A stretch of DNA of 32,311 nucleotides from an uncultured Clostridia bacterium (GTDB lineage Bacteria; Bacillota; Clostridia; Christensenellales; Aristaeellaceae), in contig CAMOYA010000014.1 of the NCBI GenBank assembly GCA_946629635.1, positions 1-32,311 of the forward strand. Direction: 5' to 3'. Under the pieces are notes generated by a model. That model searched no databases. It saw only the letters and a list, made by a program, of their open reading frames with translations, and had not been told where the DNA came from. The translations under genes were made by a program, and so were the position numbers. How positions within the stretch are numbered: position 1 is the first letter of the stretch; the number at the start of each line of letters is the position of its first letter. This document shows positions 7,936-15,310 of the stretch, piece by piece.

Positions 7936-8733
7936 TTAAGGCTGTTTGCCGATATAAGCCAGAATGCCGCCGTCCACATACAGAATATGGCCGTTCACGA
8001 AGTTGCTGGCATCGCTGGCCAGGAACACCGCCGGTCCCTGCAGATCCTCCGGAGATCCCCACCGGGCCGCGGGCGTCTTCGCGATAATAAACTGGTCAAA
8101 GGGATGGCGGCTGCCGTCGGGCTGCTTCTCCCGCAGCGGAGCGGTCTGAGGTGTTGCGATGTATCCCGGTCCGATACCGTTGCACTGGATGTTGTGCTCG
8201 CCATACTCGGAGCAGATATTCCGGGTCAGCATCTTCAGGCCGCCCTTGGCCGCCGCGTAGGCGGAAACGGTTTCCCGGCCCAGCTCACTCATCATGCTGC
8301 AGATATTGATGATCTTGCCATGGCCCTTTTTGATCATGGCAGGGATCACGGCCTTGGCGCAGATGAAGGGAGCGTTCAGGTCCACATCGATTACCTTCCG
8401 GAATTCGGCGGCGCTCATCTCAATCATCGGAATCCGGCGGATGATGCCGGCATTGTTCACGAGGATATCCACCACGCCGACTTCCGCTTCGATCTTTTTG
8501 ACCAGCTCCTGAACCGCTTCCTCATTGGTCACATCGCATACATAGCCATGCGCCCGGATGTTCTTCTCCGCATAGGCCTTCAGGCCCTTGTCCACCAGCT
8601 CCTGGTTGATGTCGTTGAAAACGATGGTCGCACCGGCCGCCGCGTAGGCTTCCGCGATCGCGAATCCGATCCCGTAGCTGGCCCCGGTAATCCAGGCAAT
8701 CTTCCCCTGCAGGCTGAAATCGTTCATGTTCAT
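7936..8733 (-). CDS. kduD: 2-dehydro-3-deoxy-D-gluconate 5-dehydrogenase KduD
   Basis: A 265-residue cytoplasmic short-chain dehydrogenase that interconverts 2,5-diketo-3-deoxygluconate and 2-keto-3-deoxygluconate, the second step after KduI in unsaturated uronate breakdown. It shows the Rossmann motif TGASYGIG (16-23), NNAG (93-96), Ser146 and the catalytic pair Tyr159 and Lys163 (YAAAK). The C-terminus has DGG as in the family. The reading frame is open to 8808, but the ATG at 8733 is preceded by AAGGAGGAGG at a good distance, so I start there. It is 107 bp downstream of kduI. Identification rests on the family pattern plus kduI next door; a related SDR is the alternative. Confidence 0.88.
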   Translation of the reverse strand: MNMNDFSLQGKIAWITGASYGIGFAIAEAYAAAGATIVFNDINQELVDKGLKAYAEKNIRAHGYVCDVTNEEAVQELVKKIEAEVGVVDILVNNAGIIRRIPMIEMSAAEFRKVIDVDLNAPFICAKAVIPAMIKKGHGKIINICSMMSELGRETVSAYAAAKGGLKMLTRNICSEYGEHNIQCNGIGPGYIATPQTAPLREKQPDGSRHPFDQFIIAKTPAARWGSPEDLQGPAVFLASDASNFVNGHILYVDGGILAYIGKQP

Positions 8734-8788
8734 CGTAAATACCCTCCTCCTTGTTTTGCATTCATTACAGACTAACGCCGCCCCTTCC

Positions 8789-8815
8789 GTCCCGGATGCC
8801 GCATGCATCCGGGAC
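8789..8815 (-). other. Intercistronic hairpin between kduI and kduD
   Basis: A perfect 11-bp inverted repeat (GTCCCGGATGC and its complement) with a 5-nt loop lies in the 107-bp gap between kduI and kduD. No T-tract follows it on the minus strand, so it is more likely an mRNA processing or stability element than a terminator. Confidence 0.55.
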
Positions 8816-8840
8816 AGGGACGATCGGAAAGCCCCCTGTT

Positions 8841-9683
8841 TTATCTCAGCTCGGTCGTCGGAATCGTGTCCATATCATCGAATTCCTGGTTTTCCCCGCC
8901 CATGGCCCAGATAAATGTATAATTGCTCGTTCCCGCGCCCGCGTGGATCGACCAGCTGGGAGATATCACCGCCTGCTCGTTCTGCATCACGATGTGCCGT
9001 GTCTCCTGGCCTTCGCCCATCATATGGAATACCACGTTATCCTTCGGCACTTCAAAATAGAAGTACACTTCCATTCTCCGCTCATGGGTGTGCGCCGGCA
9101 TCGTGTTCCACACGCTGCCGCTGTCCAGCACGGTCATGCCCATGCTCAGCTGACAGGTCTTCAGCACGGAGGGGTGAATGAACTGGTTGATCACGCGCCT
9201 GTTGCTGGTCGCCGCGTCGCCGCAGGGCTTCTTCGCCGCATCCGCAATCCTGATCAGCCGGTTCTCATAGCTGCAGTGCGCCGGCGCGGAAACGATATAG
9301 AATTTCGCGGGCTTGGAGGCATCCGCGCTCTGGAAATAAACTTCCTTCGCGCCCTTGGTGATGTACAGGCAGTCCTTATAATCCAGTTCATACACCGTGC
9401 CATCCACCGTTACGCATCCGGCACCGCCCACGTTGAACATGCCGCATTCCCGGCGTTCCAGGAAAAACTTCGTCCCGAAGTTGTGCCAGATGTCGATTCC
9501 CTTGTCGATGCTCACTTTTTCGTTCACCGGCATGATGCCCATCGTTACCATCCGGTCCACATGGCTGTATACCACTTCGACCGTGTCCGGCGTGAAGAGC
9601 TTCTCAATCAGAAACTCCTTCCGGGTTTCCTCCGTAGTGTACCGTTTGAAATCCCGCTGGTTGCAGCTGTAACGAATATCCAT
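8841..9683 (-). CDS. kduI: 5-dehydro-4-deoxy-D-glucuronate isomerase KduI
   Basis: A 280-residue cytoplasmic cupin that isomerises 5-keto-4-deoxyuronate to 2,5-diketo-3-deoxygluconate in pectin or glycosaminoglycan breakdown. The length fits the family (about 278). The zinc ligands known from the E. coli enzyme (His196, His198, Glu203, His245) are present at a constant +2 offset as His198 and His200 (AHTHERR), Glu205 and His247. The N-terminal MDIRYSCNQRDFKRY is also characteristic. The ATG at 9683 has GAAGGAGAG upstream. It is 62 bp downstream of the GH28 gene and transcribed with it. Highly confident. Confidence 0.96.
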   Translation of the reverse strand: MDIRYSCNQRDFKRYTTEETRKEFLIEKLFTPDTVEVVYSHVDRMVTMGIMPVNEKVSIDKGIDIWHNFGTKFFLERRECGMFNVGGAGCVTVDGTVYELDYKDCLYITKGAKEVYFQSADASKPAKFYIVSAPAHCSYENRLIRIADAAKKPCGDAATSNRRVINQFIHPSVLKTCQLSMGMTVLDSGSVWNTMPAHTHERRMEVYFYFEVPKDNVVFHMMGEGQETRHIVMQNEQAVISPSWSIHAGAGTSNYTFIWAMGGENQEFDDMDTIPTTELR

Positions 9684-9745
9684 ATGAATCTCTCCTTCAT
9701 TTATCTTTCAACCCGCCCGAACCTCCGTCCGGAGCGAAGCGAAAT

Positions 9746-11296
9746 TCATTTTTCCTCAACGCTTCCGACCTCGATCGCCTCAACCGGTTCTCCTTCAATG
9801 CCCTTCATCCGCACATTCTTCAGCGTTACTTTGTCCACATACCGGAGCACCAGTCCCCTCCGGCAGCATTCCTCGACGCCCTCCGCCATGGCCGGAACCA
9901 GCGGTTCCGCTTCCGGATCGAAATCGAATTCGCAGTCCTTCAGGACAAGATGCTCCACCGGCTGTTCCGGAAGCCCCAGCGCGTATACCACGCAGGCTTT
10001 GCACCCTTCCGCCTTTACCCGCTCAAAATGAATCGTCCCGATGCGGGGCGTCGTCTCATCCACCGGTTGCTTTTCCCGGCTCTGCACCCTCTCGCTGTGC
10101 CCGTCCGGATCGCAGAAGTACATACAGTTGACCGTGATGGGCATCTTCACCCCATCCATCCGGATATCCTCGAACAGGATGTCGTCAATCACCCCGTCCC
10201 TGCCCCGGTCGCGCCGGGTCTTGATCCGAAGGGCCCGGTCATTTCCCCGCATGACACAGTGGTGCGCATGAACCTTTTTCACACCGCCGGCCATTTCGCT
10301 TCCCAGCGTGACACCGCCGTGCCCGTCGAGCATCGCGCACCAGCCAATCTCGATGTTCTCGCTGGCGCGCCGATATTTCCTGCCCAAAGCGATCTTTCCG
10401 CTCTTGATGGCAATGCAGTCATCCCCGACGGAAATCTCCGAACCCAGAAGCCGCACGTTCCGGCAGCTTTCCGGATCGAACCCGTCCGTATTCGGGCTGT
10501 CCCACGGCGCCTTCACGCGGATATCGATGAAATCCAGATCGTCGCTGAAGGCAGGATGCAGGTTCCATGCGGGGCTGTTCATGAAGGTGATGCCCTGTAC
10601 GGTGATGTTTCTGCACCGCTGGGTATACAGCAGGTTGCCCCGCCGGGCAATCCGCTTCTCCTTCGGCTTCACCCACCAGTCTGCTTCGCCGCCCCGGCCA
10701 TCCACAATGCCCTCTCCGATGATCGCGATATCCTCTGAATCGATGGCGGTCAGCGCACCGGCGAACCCGTCCTCCCTGTTTCCTTCCCACATGCCCAGGA
10801 GGATTTCCCCGTCCTCATTGTTGGCCGCGGTTTCCCCGGGAAGGACCGGAAAGCGCGTCCGGTCCGGAATCATCCGCAGGGCAGCGCCTTCCGCGATTTC
10901 AAAAGTCATGTGGCTCTTGAGAAACAGCGGACCCGTGGAGTAATCCCCTTCCGGAACCAGCACGCGCCCCCCGGCAGGACAGCACATGATCGCCGCCTGA
11001 ATCATGGGAGTATCGTCATTCTCCCCGTCGCCCTTCGCACCGAAGTCCCGCACGTTCAGCACGCAGACCTCTTCCCTGGTCCGGAAGGTCAGCTGCTCGG
11101 TCTCTCCGTTCTCCGTCCGGCTTTCAAGCTCATATTCCGTATCCGGTTCCAGGTCGAACAGAGAGGCCACAGACCGGTACTCTTCGCCGATTTCCTCTCC
11201 GTCCAGCCAAAGCGTTCTTTTCTCCCCGGATTCATAAAAGCCTTCCGGATCCAGCAGCACGCTGATGCTTCGGGATGAGATGTACAATACCTGCAT
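9746..11296 (-). CDS. Intracellular GH28 polygalacturonase (exo-type or digalacturonase-like)
   Basis: A 516-residue glycoside hydrolase family 28 enzyme that should hydrolyse alpha-1,4-linked galacturonides. The catalytic motifs are intact: NTD (269-271) in SPNTDGFD, GDD (291-293), GHGG (325-328) and RIK (357-359). No signal peptide is present, so it probably acts in the cytoplasm on imported oligogalacturonides. Residues 1-78 look like a small beta-sandwich (fibronectin-III-like) domain ending before the helix start VRDFGAKGDG, a layout seen in bacterial exo-polygalacturonases. It heads the operon with kduI and kduD behind the promoter at 11422-11450. Exact product (mono- or digalacturonate) cannot be read from sequence. 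Confidence 0.93.
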   Translation of the reverse strand: MQVLYISSRSISVLLDPEGFYESGEKRTLWLDGEEIGEEYRSVASLFDLEPDTEYELESRTENGETEQLTFRTREEVCVLNVRDFGAKGDGENDDTPMIQAAIMCCPAGGRVLVPEGDYSTGPLFLKSHMTFEIAEGAALRMIPDRTRFPVLPGETAANNEDGEILLGMWEGNREDGFAGALTAIDSEDIAIIGEGIVDGRGGEADWWVKPKEKRIARRGNLLYTQRCRNITVQGITFMNSPAWNLHPAFSDDLDFIDIRVKAPWDSPNTDGFDPESCRNVRLLGSEISVGDDCIAIKSGKIALGRKYRRASENIEIGWCAMLDGHGGVTLGSEMAGGVKKVHAHHCVMRGNDRALRIKTRRDRGRDGVIDDILFEDIRMDGVKMPITVNCMYFCDPDGHSERVQSREKQPVDETTPRIGTIHFERVKAEGCKACVVYALGLPEQPVEHLVLKDCEFDFDPEAEPLVPAMAEGVEECCRRGLVLRYVDKVTLKNVRMKGIEGEPVEAIEVGSVEEK

Positions 11297-11421
11297 GGGC
11301 TTTCCTCCTGCATTCCTCTGATCAGATGATCCGTATCGGTCGCGCGGTCTCGGGTGCCGCTTTTTCCTGATTGTTCACTTGCCCAAAGCGCAATTGTCTT
11401 TTTTCTGTCTTTCCATTCAGT

Positions 11422-11450
11422 AGTATACACGACCGGATCCCGCCCATCAA
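11422..11450 (-). promoter_or_regulatory. Sigma-A-like promoter of the GH28-kduI-kduD operon
   Basis: On the minus strand TTGATG (11445-11450) is 17 bp from TATACT (11422-11427). The leader to the GH28 start at 11296 is about 120 nt. I saw no copy of the LacI-type palindrome found in region 5, so control is probably by another regulator outside the window. Confidence 0.65.
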
Positions 11451-11560
11451 GTGTTTTAGCCGACCTTCTCCAGTTTCGTCATCAGATCCTCCGTTTTGTC
11501 CATATTCTGTCGTTCTGCTCCCATCTGCAACATGTCCGGACTTTTTCGGTTCACGGACCG

Positions 11561-12514
11561 CTATTTTTCAATGACTTCAAAGCTTCCCAGGCAGCGGACC
11601 CCTTCCATGGCATCAAGCTCCGCCAGAAGATCCTCTGCCAGGCCGGATTCATCCGTCACCTCAATGATATAGTGATACGTCCCCAGCCGGCTTCCTTCCG
11701 GGCGGTCATGAATCGTAACCAGTTCCACGCCCGTGCTGTGGATCCCGATGATAATATCGTCGATCAGGCTGGCTTCGCAGCTGGCGATCAGGACACCGTT
11801 CGTCCGCGCTGTTCCCTCCTCCGTCAGCCGGGAAGCGGCAAGCACATAAAACCTGGTTTTGTTCGCGTCGCTGATCTGCACATTCTCCGCCAGTACCGAA
11901 AGCCCGTACTGTTCGGCGGCACCCGGTGAAGCGATCGCCGCGAGGGTTCTGTCTCCTGCTTCCGAAACATAACTGGCCGCTGCCGCAGTGCTGGCCATCT
12001 CCTGTACAGCCGCATCCGGAAGGTGTTCCTCTCTCCACACGGCGCTTTGCGCAATTCCCTGCGCATGAGAGCAAATCGTTTGAATGTCTTCGATGGATGT
12101 TCCCGGCAGCGCCATGAGGGTCTGGCTGATTGGAAGAATCACTTCTCCAACCACATACATGTCCGTTTCTGCGATCAGCGCGTCAATATACTGGGTGACA
12201 GCACCTCCCAGCGTATTTTCCTGCGGAATCACCGCGTAATCGGCATTCCCTGCTTTCACATCAGCAATCGCATCCGGAACGGAATTCCTGGGCTGGAAAA
12301 TCCCGTTGGAAAAGAACAGCCGGGCTGCCTCCTCCGTGTAGGTTCCTGCCGGTCCCAGATAGCTGACCCGGGGATTGTCCGCGATTCCAGCGGATGCCGG
12401 ATCTGAAAGCGCAGCGGTTTCGAAGTTTCCGCCTGCGGTGCCGCAGGCTGCCGAAAGTCTGCAAAGCACCAGAATGACCAGCAGATATACAGCTGCTTTC
12501 TTTGTTCTTCCCAT
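11561..12514 (-). CDS. Exported or lipid-anchored prephenate dehydratase-like protein with ACT domain
   Basis: A 317-residue PheA-type protein: prephenate dehydratase domain at about 48-228 and ACT domain at about 237-315. The domain start VSYLGPAGTYTEEAA is typical. The residues needed for catalysis in E. coli PheA are all kept: Asn100 (PQEN), Ser149, Gln152 and Gln156 (SHAQGIAQ), and Thr220 in TRF. What is odd is the N-terminus: MGRTKK, a hydrophobic run to residue 23, Cys24 and then a 20-residue Ala/Ser/Gly/Asp-rich linker, which looks like a lipoprotein signal (although SAAC is not a perfect lipobox). Prephenate dehydratase normally works in the cytoplasm. The ATG at 12514 has GAGGAGG; an earlier ATG at 12556 lacks a site. 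It could be an extracytoplasmic enzyme or an aromatic-ligand binding protein. Confidence 0.88.
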   Translation of the reverse strand: MGRTKKAAVYLLVILVLCRLSAACGTAGGNFETAALSDPASAGIADNPRVSYLGPAGTYTEEAARLFFSNGIFQPRNSVPDAIADVKAGNADYAVIPQENTLGGAVTQYIDALIAETDMYVVGEVILPISQTLMALPGTSIEDIQTICSHAQGIAQSAVWREEHLPDAAVQEMASTAAAASYVSEAGDRTLAAIASPGAAEQYGLSVLAENVQISDANKTRFYVLAASRLTEEGTARTNGVLIASCEASLIDDIIIGIHSTGVELVTIHDRPEGSRLGTYHYIIEVTDESGLAEDLLAELDAMEGVRCLGSFEVIEK

Positions 12515-12592
12515 CTCAGAAGCCTCCTCAACTGTCCGGATGCCGCCTGAATGCACATCCGTTTCTTTTTCTTCACCCTGGCTGTTTTCATG

Positions 12593-12621
12593 ATTATATC
12601 ATATGAAACCGATACTGAAAA
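12593..12621 (-). promoter_or_regulatory. Promoter of the exported prephenate dehydratase-like gene
   Basis: TTTTCA (12616-12621) and TATAAT (12593-12598) are 17 bp apart on the minus strand, and TGA directly before the TATAAT makes an extended -10. It is back-to-back with the plus-strand promoter at 12631-12659. Confidence 0.65.
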
Positions 12622-12630
12622 TGAATACGT

Positions 12631-12659
12631 TTGCGTTCAGCTTTCCGGCATGATATACT
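12631..12659 (+). promoter_or_regulatory. Promoter upstream of the SpoIIE-phosphatase relic
   Basis: TTGCGT (12631-12636) is 17 bp from TATACT (12654-12659). A GAAGGAAAG ribosome binding site follows at 12673-12681. The expression signals are intact although the gene behind them is not. Confidence 0.6.
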
Positions 12660-12680
12660 TTTTTTCAATTCAGAAGGAAA

Positions 12681-13000
12681 GTGATTGCATTGGGCCTCCA
12701 CCGTTCAATTTCACTGATCCTGAATCTGGTTCTGATCCTGCTCTTTGGCGGGATCCCGGGGACGCACTTTTCGTTCATACGGACGGCGTACCGGAAAGCG
12801 CAGATCCTTCCGGCTCCTTCTGGGGCATGGACCGGCTGGAGAAGGCATTGAATCAGGCGCCGGCGCTTCCGCCGGAAGACCTGGTACACAGGATTCGCAG
12901 GGATATTGCCACCTTCGTTTCCGGCGCGGAGCAGTTTGACGATCTGACGATGATGTGCATGGAATACCGCGGAGAAAATGCATCAGGCGCGGAAACATAA
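12681..13000 (+). pseudogene. Relic of a SpoIIE/RsbU-type PP2C phosphatase gene with internal deletion and frame change
   Basis: From a probable TTG start at 12690 (site AAGGAAAG) the sequence reads LGLHRSISLILNLVLILLFGG, a membrane-anchor-like N-terminus. At about 12750-12765 the frame changes. In the next frame the last 80 residues match the end of a SpoIIE-type phosphatase: GDALFVHTDGVPES, a conserved FWGMDRLEKAL, and SGAEQFDDLTMM, which carries the DD metal ligands of the PP2C fold. The several hundred residues expected between the anchor and the C-terminal core are absent. An open frame from 12551 covers the C-terminal part but its upstream portion is not protein-like. I infer an internal deletion that joined the two ends out of frame. 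No function is expected from the relic. Confidence 0.75.
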
Positions 13001-13034
13001 CAGCACCGACAGGGCAGAATCGAACAGAATCGGT

Positions 13035-13063
13035 TTGCAAGCCCCGCCGCTTTGCGGTAAAAT
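13035..13063 (+). promoter_or_regulatory. Promoter of the secreted metallo-beta-lactamase-fold gene
   Basis: TTGCAA (13035-13040) lies 17 bp from TAAAAT (13058-13063), about 30 bp before the start codon at 13095. Confidence 0.55.
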
Positions 13064-13094
13064 GGGTTTGAAAATGTTTCAGGAGGGCAGGCAT

Positions 13095-13949
13095 ATGAGA
13101 AGGCTTTCCGGATTTCTGCTGGCATTGCTGACAGTGTTCAGCATGACAGCGGGCGAAGCGCCGGCGAAGGCGGAGTCAAAGGAGCTCTCGCTGCTTTCCA
13201 TCAACGTTCGGAAGGCGGATGCGCACCTGCTGCGCTGCGGACAAAGCGTATACCTGATCGACACCGGAGAGAAAAAGTATTTTGAAACGCTGTACCGGGT
13301 ACTGAAGGAAAACGCGGTCGGGCGGATCGACGGCGTGATCCTGACGCATTCCCATTCGGATCATACCGGCGGCCTGAAAAAGCTGATGGACTCCGATATC
13401 ACAGTGGATCATGTGTATACAACCGCGTACTGGGCGCCGAAGAAGGAGGGGCAGAAAAATCCGGTCCTCAATGCCCTGAAGAATACCGGAATCGAGCCCG
13501 TTTATCTGAAATCGGGAGACACCCTGCCACTGGACGGCGGTGACATCACCGTGATCGGGCCCCTGGCGGAACAGACGGATCCGGATAACGAGAACAGCAA
13601 TTCCCTGGTGCTGCGCGTGACGGGCGGCGGGGGAAGCATGCTGCTGACAGGAGACATGGAATTTCCGGAGGAGGAAAGCCTGCTGGGCGCCGGGCTGATC
13701 GAACATTCGGATGTGATCAAGATCGGCAACCACGGAGAAGGCGACGCTACGAGTGAAGCGCTGATCGATGCGGTATCCCCTTCCCTGGCGGTGATCTCCA
13801 CCAACACGGCGGATGAGCCGGACACGCCGGATCCCCGGGTGATGCGGCTGCTGAACAGCCGGGGCATCACCGTTGTGCAGACCCAGGAGTCGGAAAAGGG
13901 AATTCTGGTCACGATCCGGGACGGAGAAATCAGCTTCACAAAGCAATAA
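13095..13949 (+). CDS. Secreted ComEC-C-terminal-like metallo-beta-lactamase-fold protein
   Basis: A 284-residue exported hydrolase-fold protein. The signal peptide spans about residues 1-26 (ending AKA). The mature part starts directly with a metallo-beta-lactamase fold: HSHSDH at 85-90 (in LTHSHSDHTGG) gives the HxHxDH metal site, Asp187 (LTGDME) and His213 (GNHGE) supply later ligands. This resembles the stand-alone relatives of the ComEC C-terminal domain (COG2333), not classical beta-lactamases, and may hydrolyse phosphoesters or nucleic-acid-derived substrates outside the cell. The ATG at 13095 has AGGAGGG at 7 bp; the frame is open further upstream but without a site. The downstream gene follows after 84 bp. 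A paralogous type of protein is encoded at 29794-30675. Confidence 0.88.
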   Translation: MRRLSGFLLALLTVFSMTAGEAPAKAESKELSLLSINVRKADAHLLRCGQSVYLIDTGEKKYFETLYRVLKENAVGRIDGVILTHSHSDHTGGLKKLMDSDITVDHVYTTAYWAPKKEGQKNPVLNALKNTGIEPVYLKSGDTLPLDGGDITVIGPLAEQTDPDNENSNSLVLRVTGGGGSMLLTGDMEFPEEESLLGAGLIEHSDVIKIGNHGEGDATSEALIDAVSPSLAVISTNTADEPDTPDPRVMRLLNSRGITVVQTQESEKGILVTIRDGEISFTKQ

Positions 13950-14033
13950 CCGGCCGCTCTCAGGAGAAAAAAGCCGGGGATCCGCCGCAGCGGAAGCCGC
14001 GGCACGTTTCCCCGGAAAAACGGATGGGAAAAG

Positions 14034-14297
14034 ATGAACTACGTATACCTGCTGCGCTGCGCAGACGGAAGCCTGTACTGCGGATGGACAACGGACCTTC
14101 CGTCACGGGTACGCGCGCACAACGCCGGAGCCGGCGCGAAATATACCCGCTCCCGCCTGCCGGCGGAGCTGGTATACAGCGAGCAGTATGAGGACCGGCA
14201 CGAGGCACTGAGCCGGGAGTGGCACATCAAACAGATGAACCATGCGGATAAGGAAGCGCTGATTCAAAGCGCAGGCTGCCGAAGAGCGGAGGAATAA
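14034..14297 (+). CDS. GIY-YIG nuclease-superfamily small protein (YhbQ/YazA type)
   Basis: An 87-residue single-domain protein of the YhbQ/YazA group. The signature appears as NYVYLLRC and SLYCGWT (the GIY and YIG elements, residues 3-18), followed by Arg25 and His29 (PSRVRAHN), the K-Y-T segment (GAKYTRSR), and EALSREWHIKQM near residue 60, which contains the conserved glutamate. The length is normal for the group. Related proteins are predicted DNA nucleases of unclear role. The ATG at 14034 has GGGAAAAG. It ends just before the terminator hairpin at 14282-14311. Confidence 0.93.
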   Translation: MNYVYLLRCADGSLYCGWTTDLPSRVRAHNAGAGAKYTRSRLPAELVYSEQYEDRHEALSREWHIKQMNHADKEALIQSAGCRRAEE

Positions 14298-14311
14298 GCT
14301 CCTCCGCTCTT
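14282..14311 (+). terminator. Intrinsic terminator between convergent genes
   Basis: A perfect 12-bp stem (AAGAGCGGAGGA and its complement) with a 6-nt loop overlaps the last codons of the GIY-YIG gene and is followed on the plus strand by TTCATTT. It abuts the stop of the convergent aldo/keto reductase gene (14312), so it may separate both transcripts, though the minus-strand side lacks a T-tract. Confidence 0.75.
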
Positions 14312-15286
14312 TCATTTATCCATCCCTTCGAGATACGCGACATCCCCTGCGCTGAGCGGGTTTGCTGCCGCGCGGAGATTCATCTGCAAGCGTTCCCGTG
14401 AAGATGTGGAAACGACGGCGAAAACGTTCATGTCGCTGCCGAAGACGTATCGCATGGCAATTTCAGGGACGGAACATCCGTCCCTTTCCGCCAGTTTTTC
14501 CGCCCGTGCCAGCCTGTCCATATTTTCGGGATACAGGTATCCCAGCTGCGCATAAGCGTCGAGGACAGCCCGGGCGCCTTCCCAGTCCCCGGAGCGGAAC
14601 CTGCCGCTGAAGAAACCACGTCCCAGGCTGGAATATGCAATGACAGGCATCCCGTTTCGCGTATACCATGCGCGTGCCTCGCGGTTTTCCGGCCCGGAAA
14701 GCGTCACACAGCCTCCGCCCCACAGATCCCGCAGCTGGCAGGCAAGGCCGAAGTTCGGGCTGGAGACAGCGAAGCCTGCCAGGCCCTTCTCCGCCGCGTA
14801 ACGGTTGGCCTCTTCAATCCGCCGATGGGTCCAGTTTGACACGCCGAAAAGGCGAATCATTCCCTCCCTCCGCGCTTCATTCAGGGTTTCCACAAATTCC
14901 TCCACAGGGGTGTTCGGATCATCCCGGTGAAGAAGATAAATGTCAATGCAGTTCACCCGGAGGGCGTCCAGACTTTTTGCCAGCTGCTCCCGGATCACGC
15001 TCCGGTTCACCATCACCTTTCCCTGACGGATATCCCCGCATTTGGAAAGGATGACCACCTGATCCCGGACACCCCGTTCCAGAATCCACCGGCCCAGCGT
15101 TTCCTCCGCGAGGCCGTAGCTGCGGGCGCAGTCAAAAGCATTGACACCTGCTTCCAGGACACTGTCCAGCAGGGCGGGCGCGCCTGCACCGCCCTGATTG
15201 ACCGGATCCATCGCCGTACCGAAAAAGATCGGTGAGAGCTGCATGGAAAGACCCGGGATCGTTTTTGTCAGCAACGTCTGAGCCAT
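14312..15286 (-). CDS. Aldo/keto reductase
   Basis: A 324-residue cytoplasmic NAD(P)H-dependent reductase of the aldo/keto reductase superfamily, with the TIM-barrel catalytic tetrad Asp52 and Tyr57 (FDCARSYG), Lys82 (LSKCG) and His120 (YLLHRDD). The subgroup is that of YajO/YghZ-like or sugar-related enzymes acting on small aldehydes or sugars; the substrate cannot be told. The ATG at 15286 has GGGAGGA. The gene starts 24 bp after the stop of a glycoside hydrolase gene, so the two are co-transcribed, which suggests a role in processing a sugar released by that hydrolase. Confidence 0.92.
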   Translation of the reverse strand: MAQTLLTKTIPGLSMQLSPIFFGTAMDPVNQGGAGAPALLDSVLEAGVNAFDCARSYGLAEETLGRWILERGVRDQVVILSKCGDIRQGKVMVNRSVIREQLAKSLDALRVNCIDIYLLHRDDPNTPVEEFVETLNEARREGMIRLFGVSNWTHRRIEEANRYAAEKGLAGFAVSSPNFGLACQLRDLWGGGCVTLSGPENREARAWYTRNGMPVIAYSSLGRGFFSGRFRSGDWEGARAVLDAYAQLGYLYPENMDRLARAEKLAERDGCSVPEIAMRYVFGSDMNVFAVVSTSSRERLQMNLRAAANPLSAGDVAYLEGMDK

Positions 15287-15310
15287 TTCATTCCTCCCGA
15301 TATATCCGGT

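Noticed and set aside
11451-11560. CGGTTCACGGACCG followed by CTATTTTT as a terminator for the dehydratase-like gene
   Set aside because: The T-run is on the plus strand while the gene ends on the minus strand, and the stem is only 4 bp.
12551-12680. Upstream part of the open frame that runs into the phosphatase C-terminus, as a real N-terminus
   Set aside because: It starts before the plus-strand promoter at 12631-12659 and overlaps the divergent promoter. The translated segment is not protein-like, and the likelier start lies at 12690 in another frame.
13950-14033. Inverted repeats CCGGGGA and TCCCCGG between the MBL gene and the GIY-YIG gene as a terminator
   Set aside because: Stem is short with a large loop and there is no T-tract after it.
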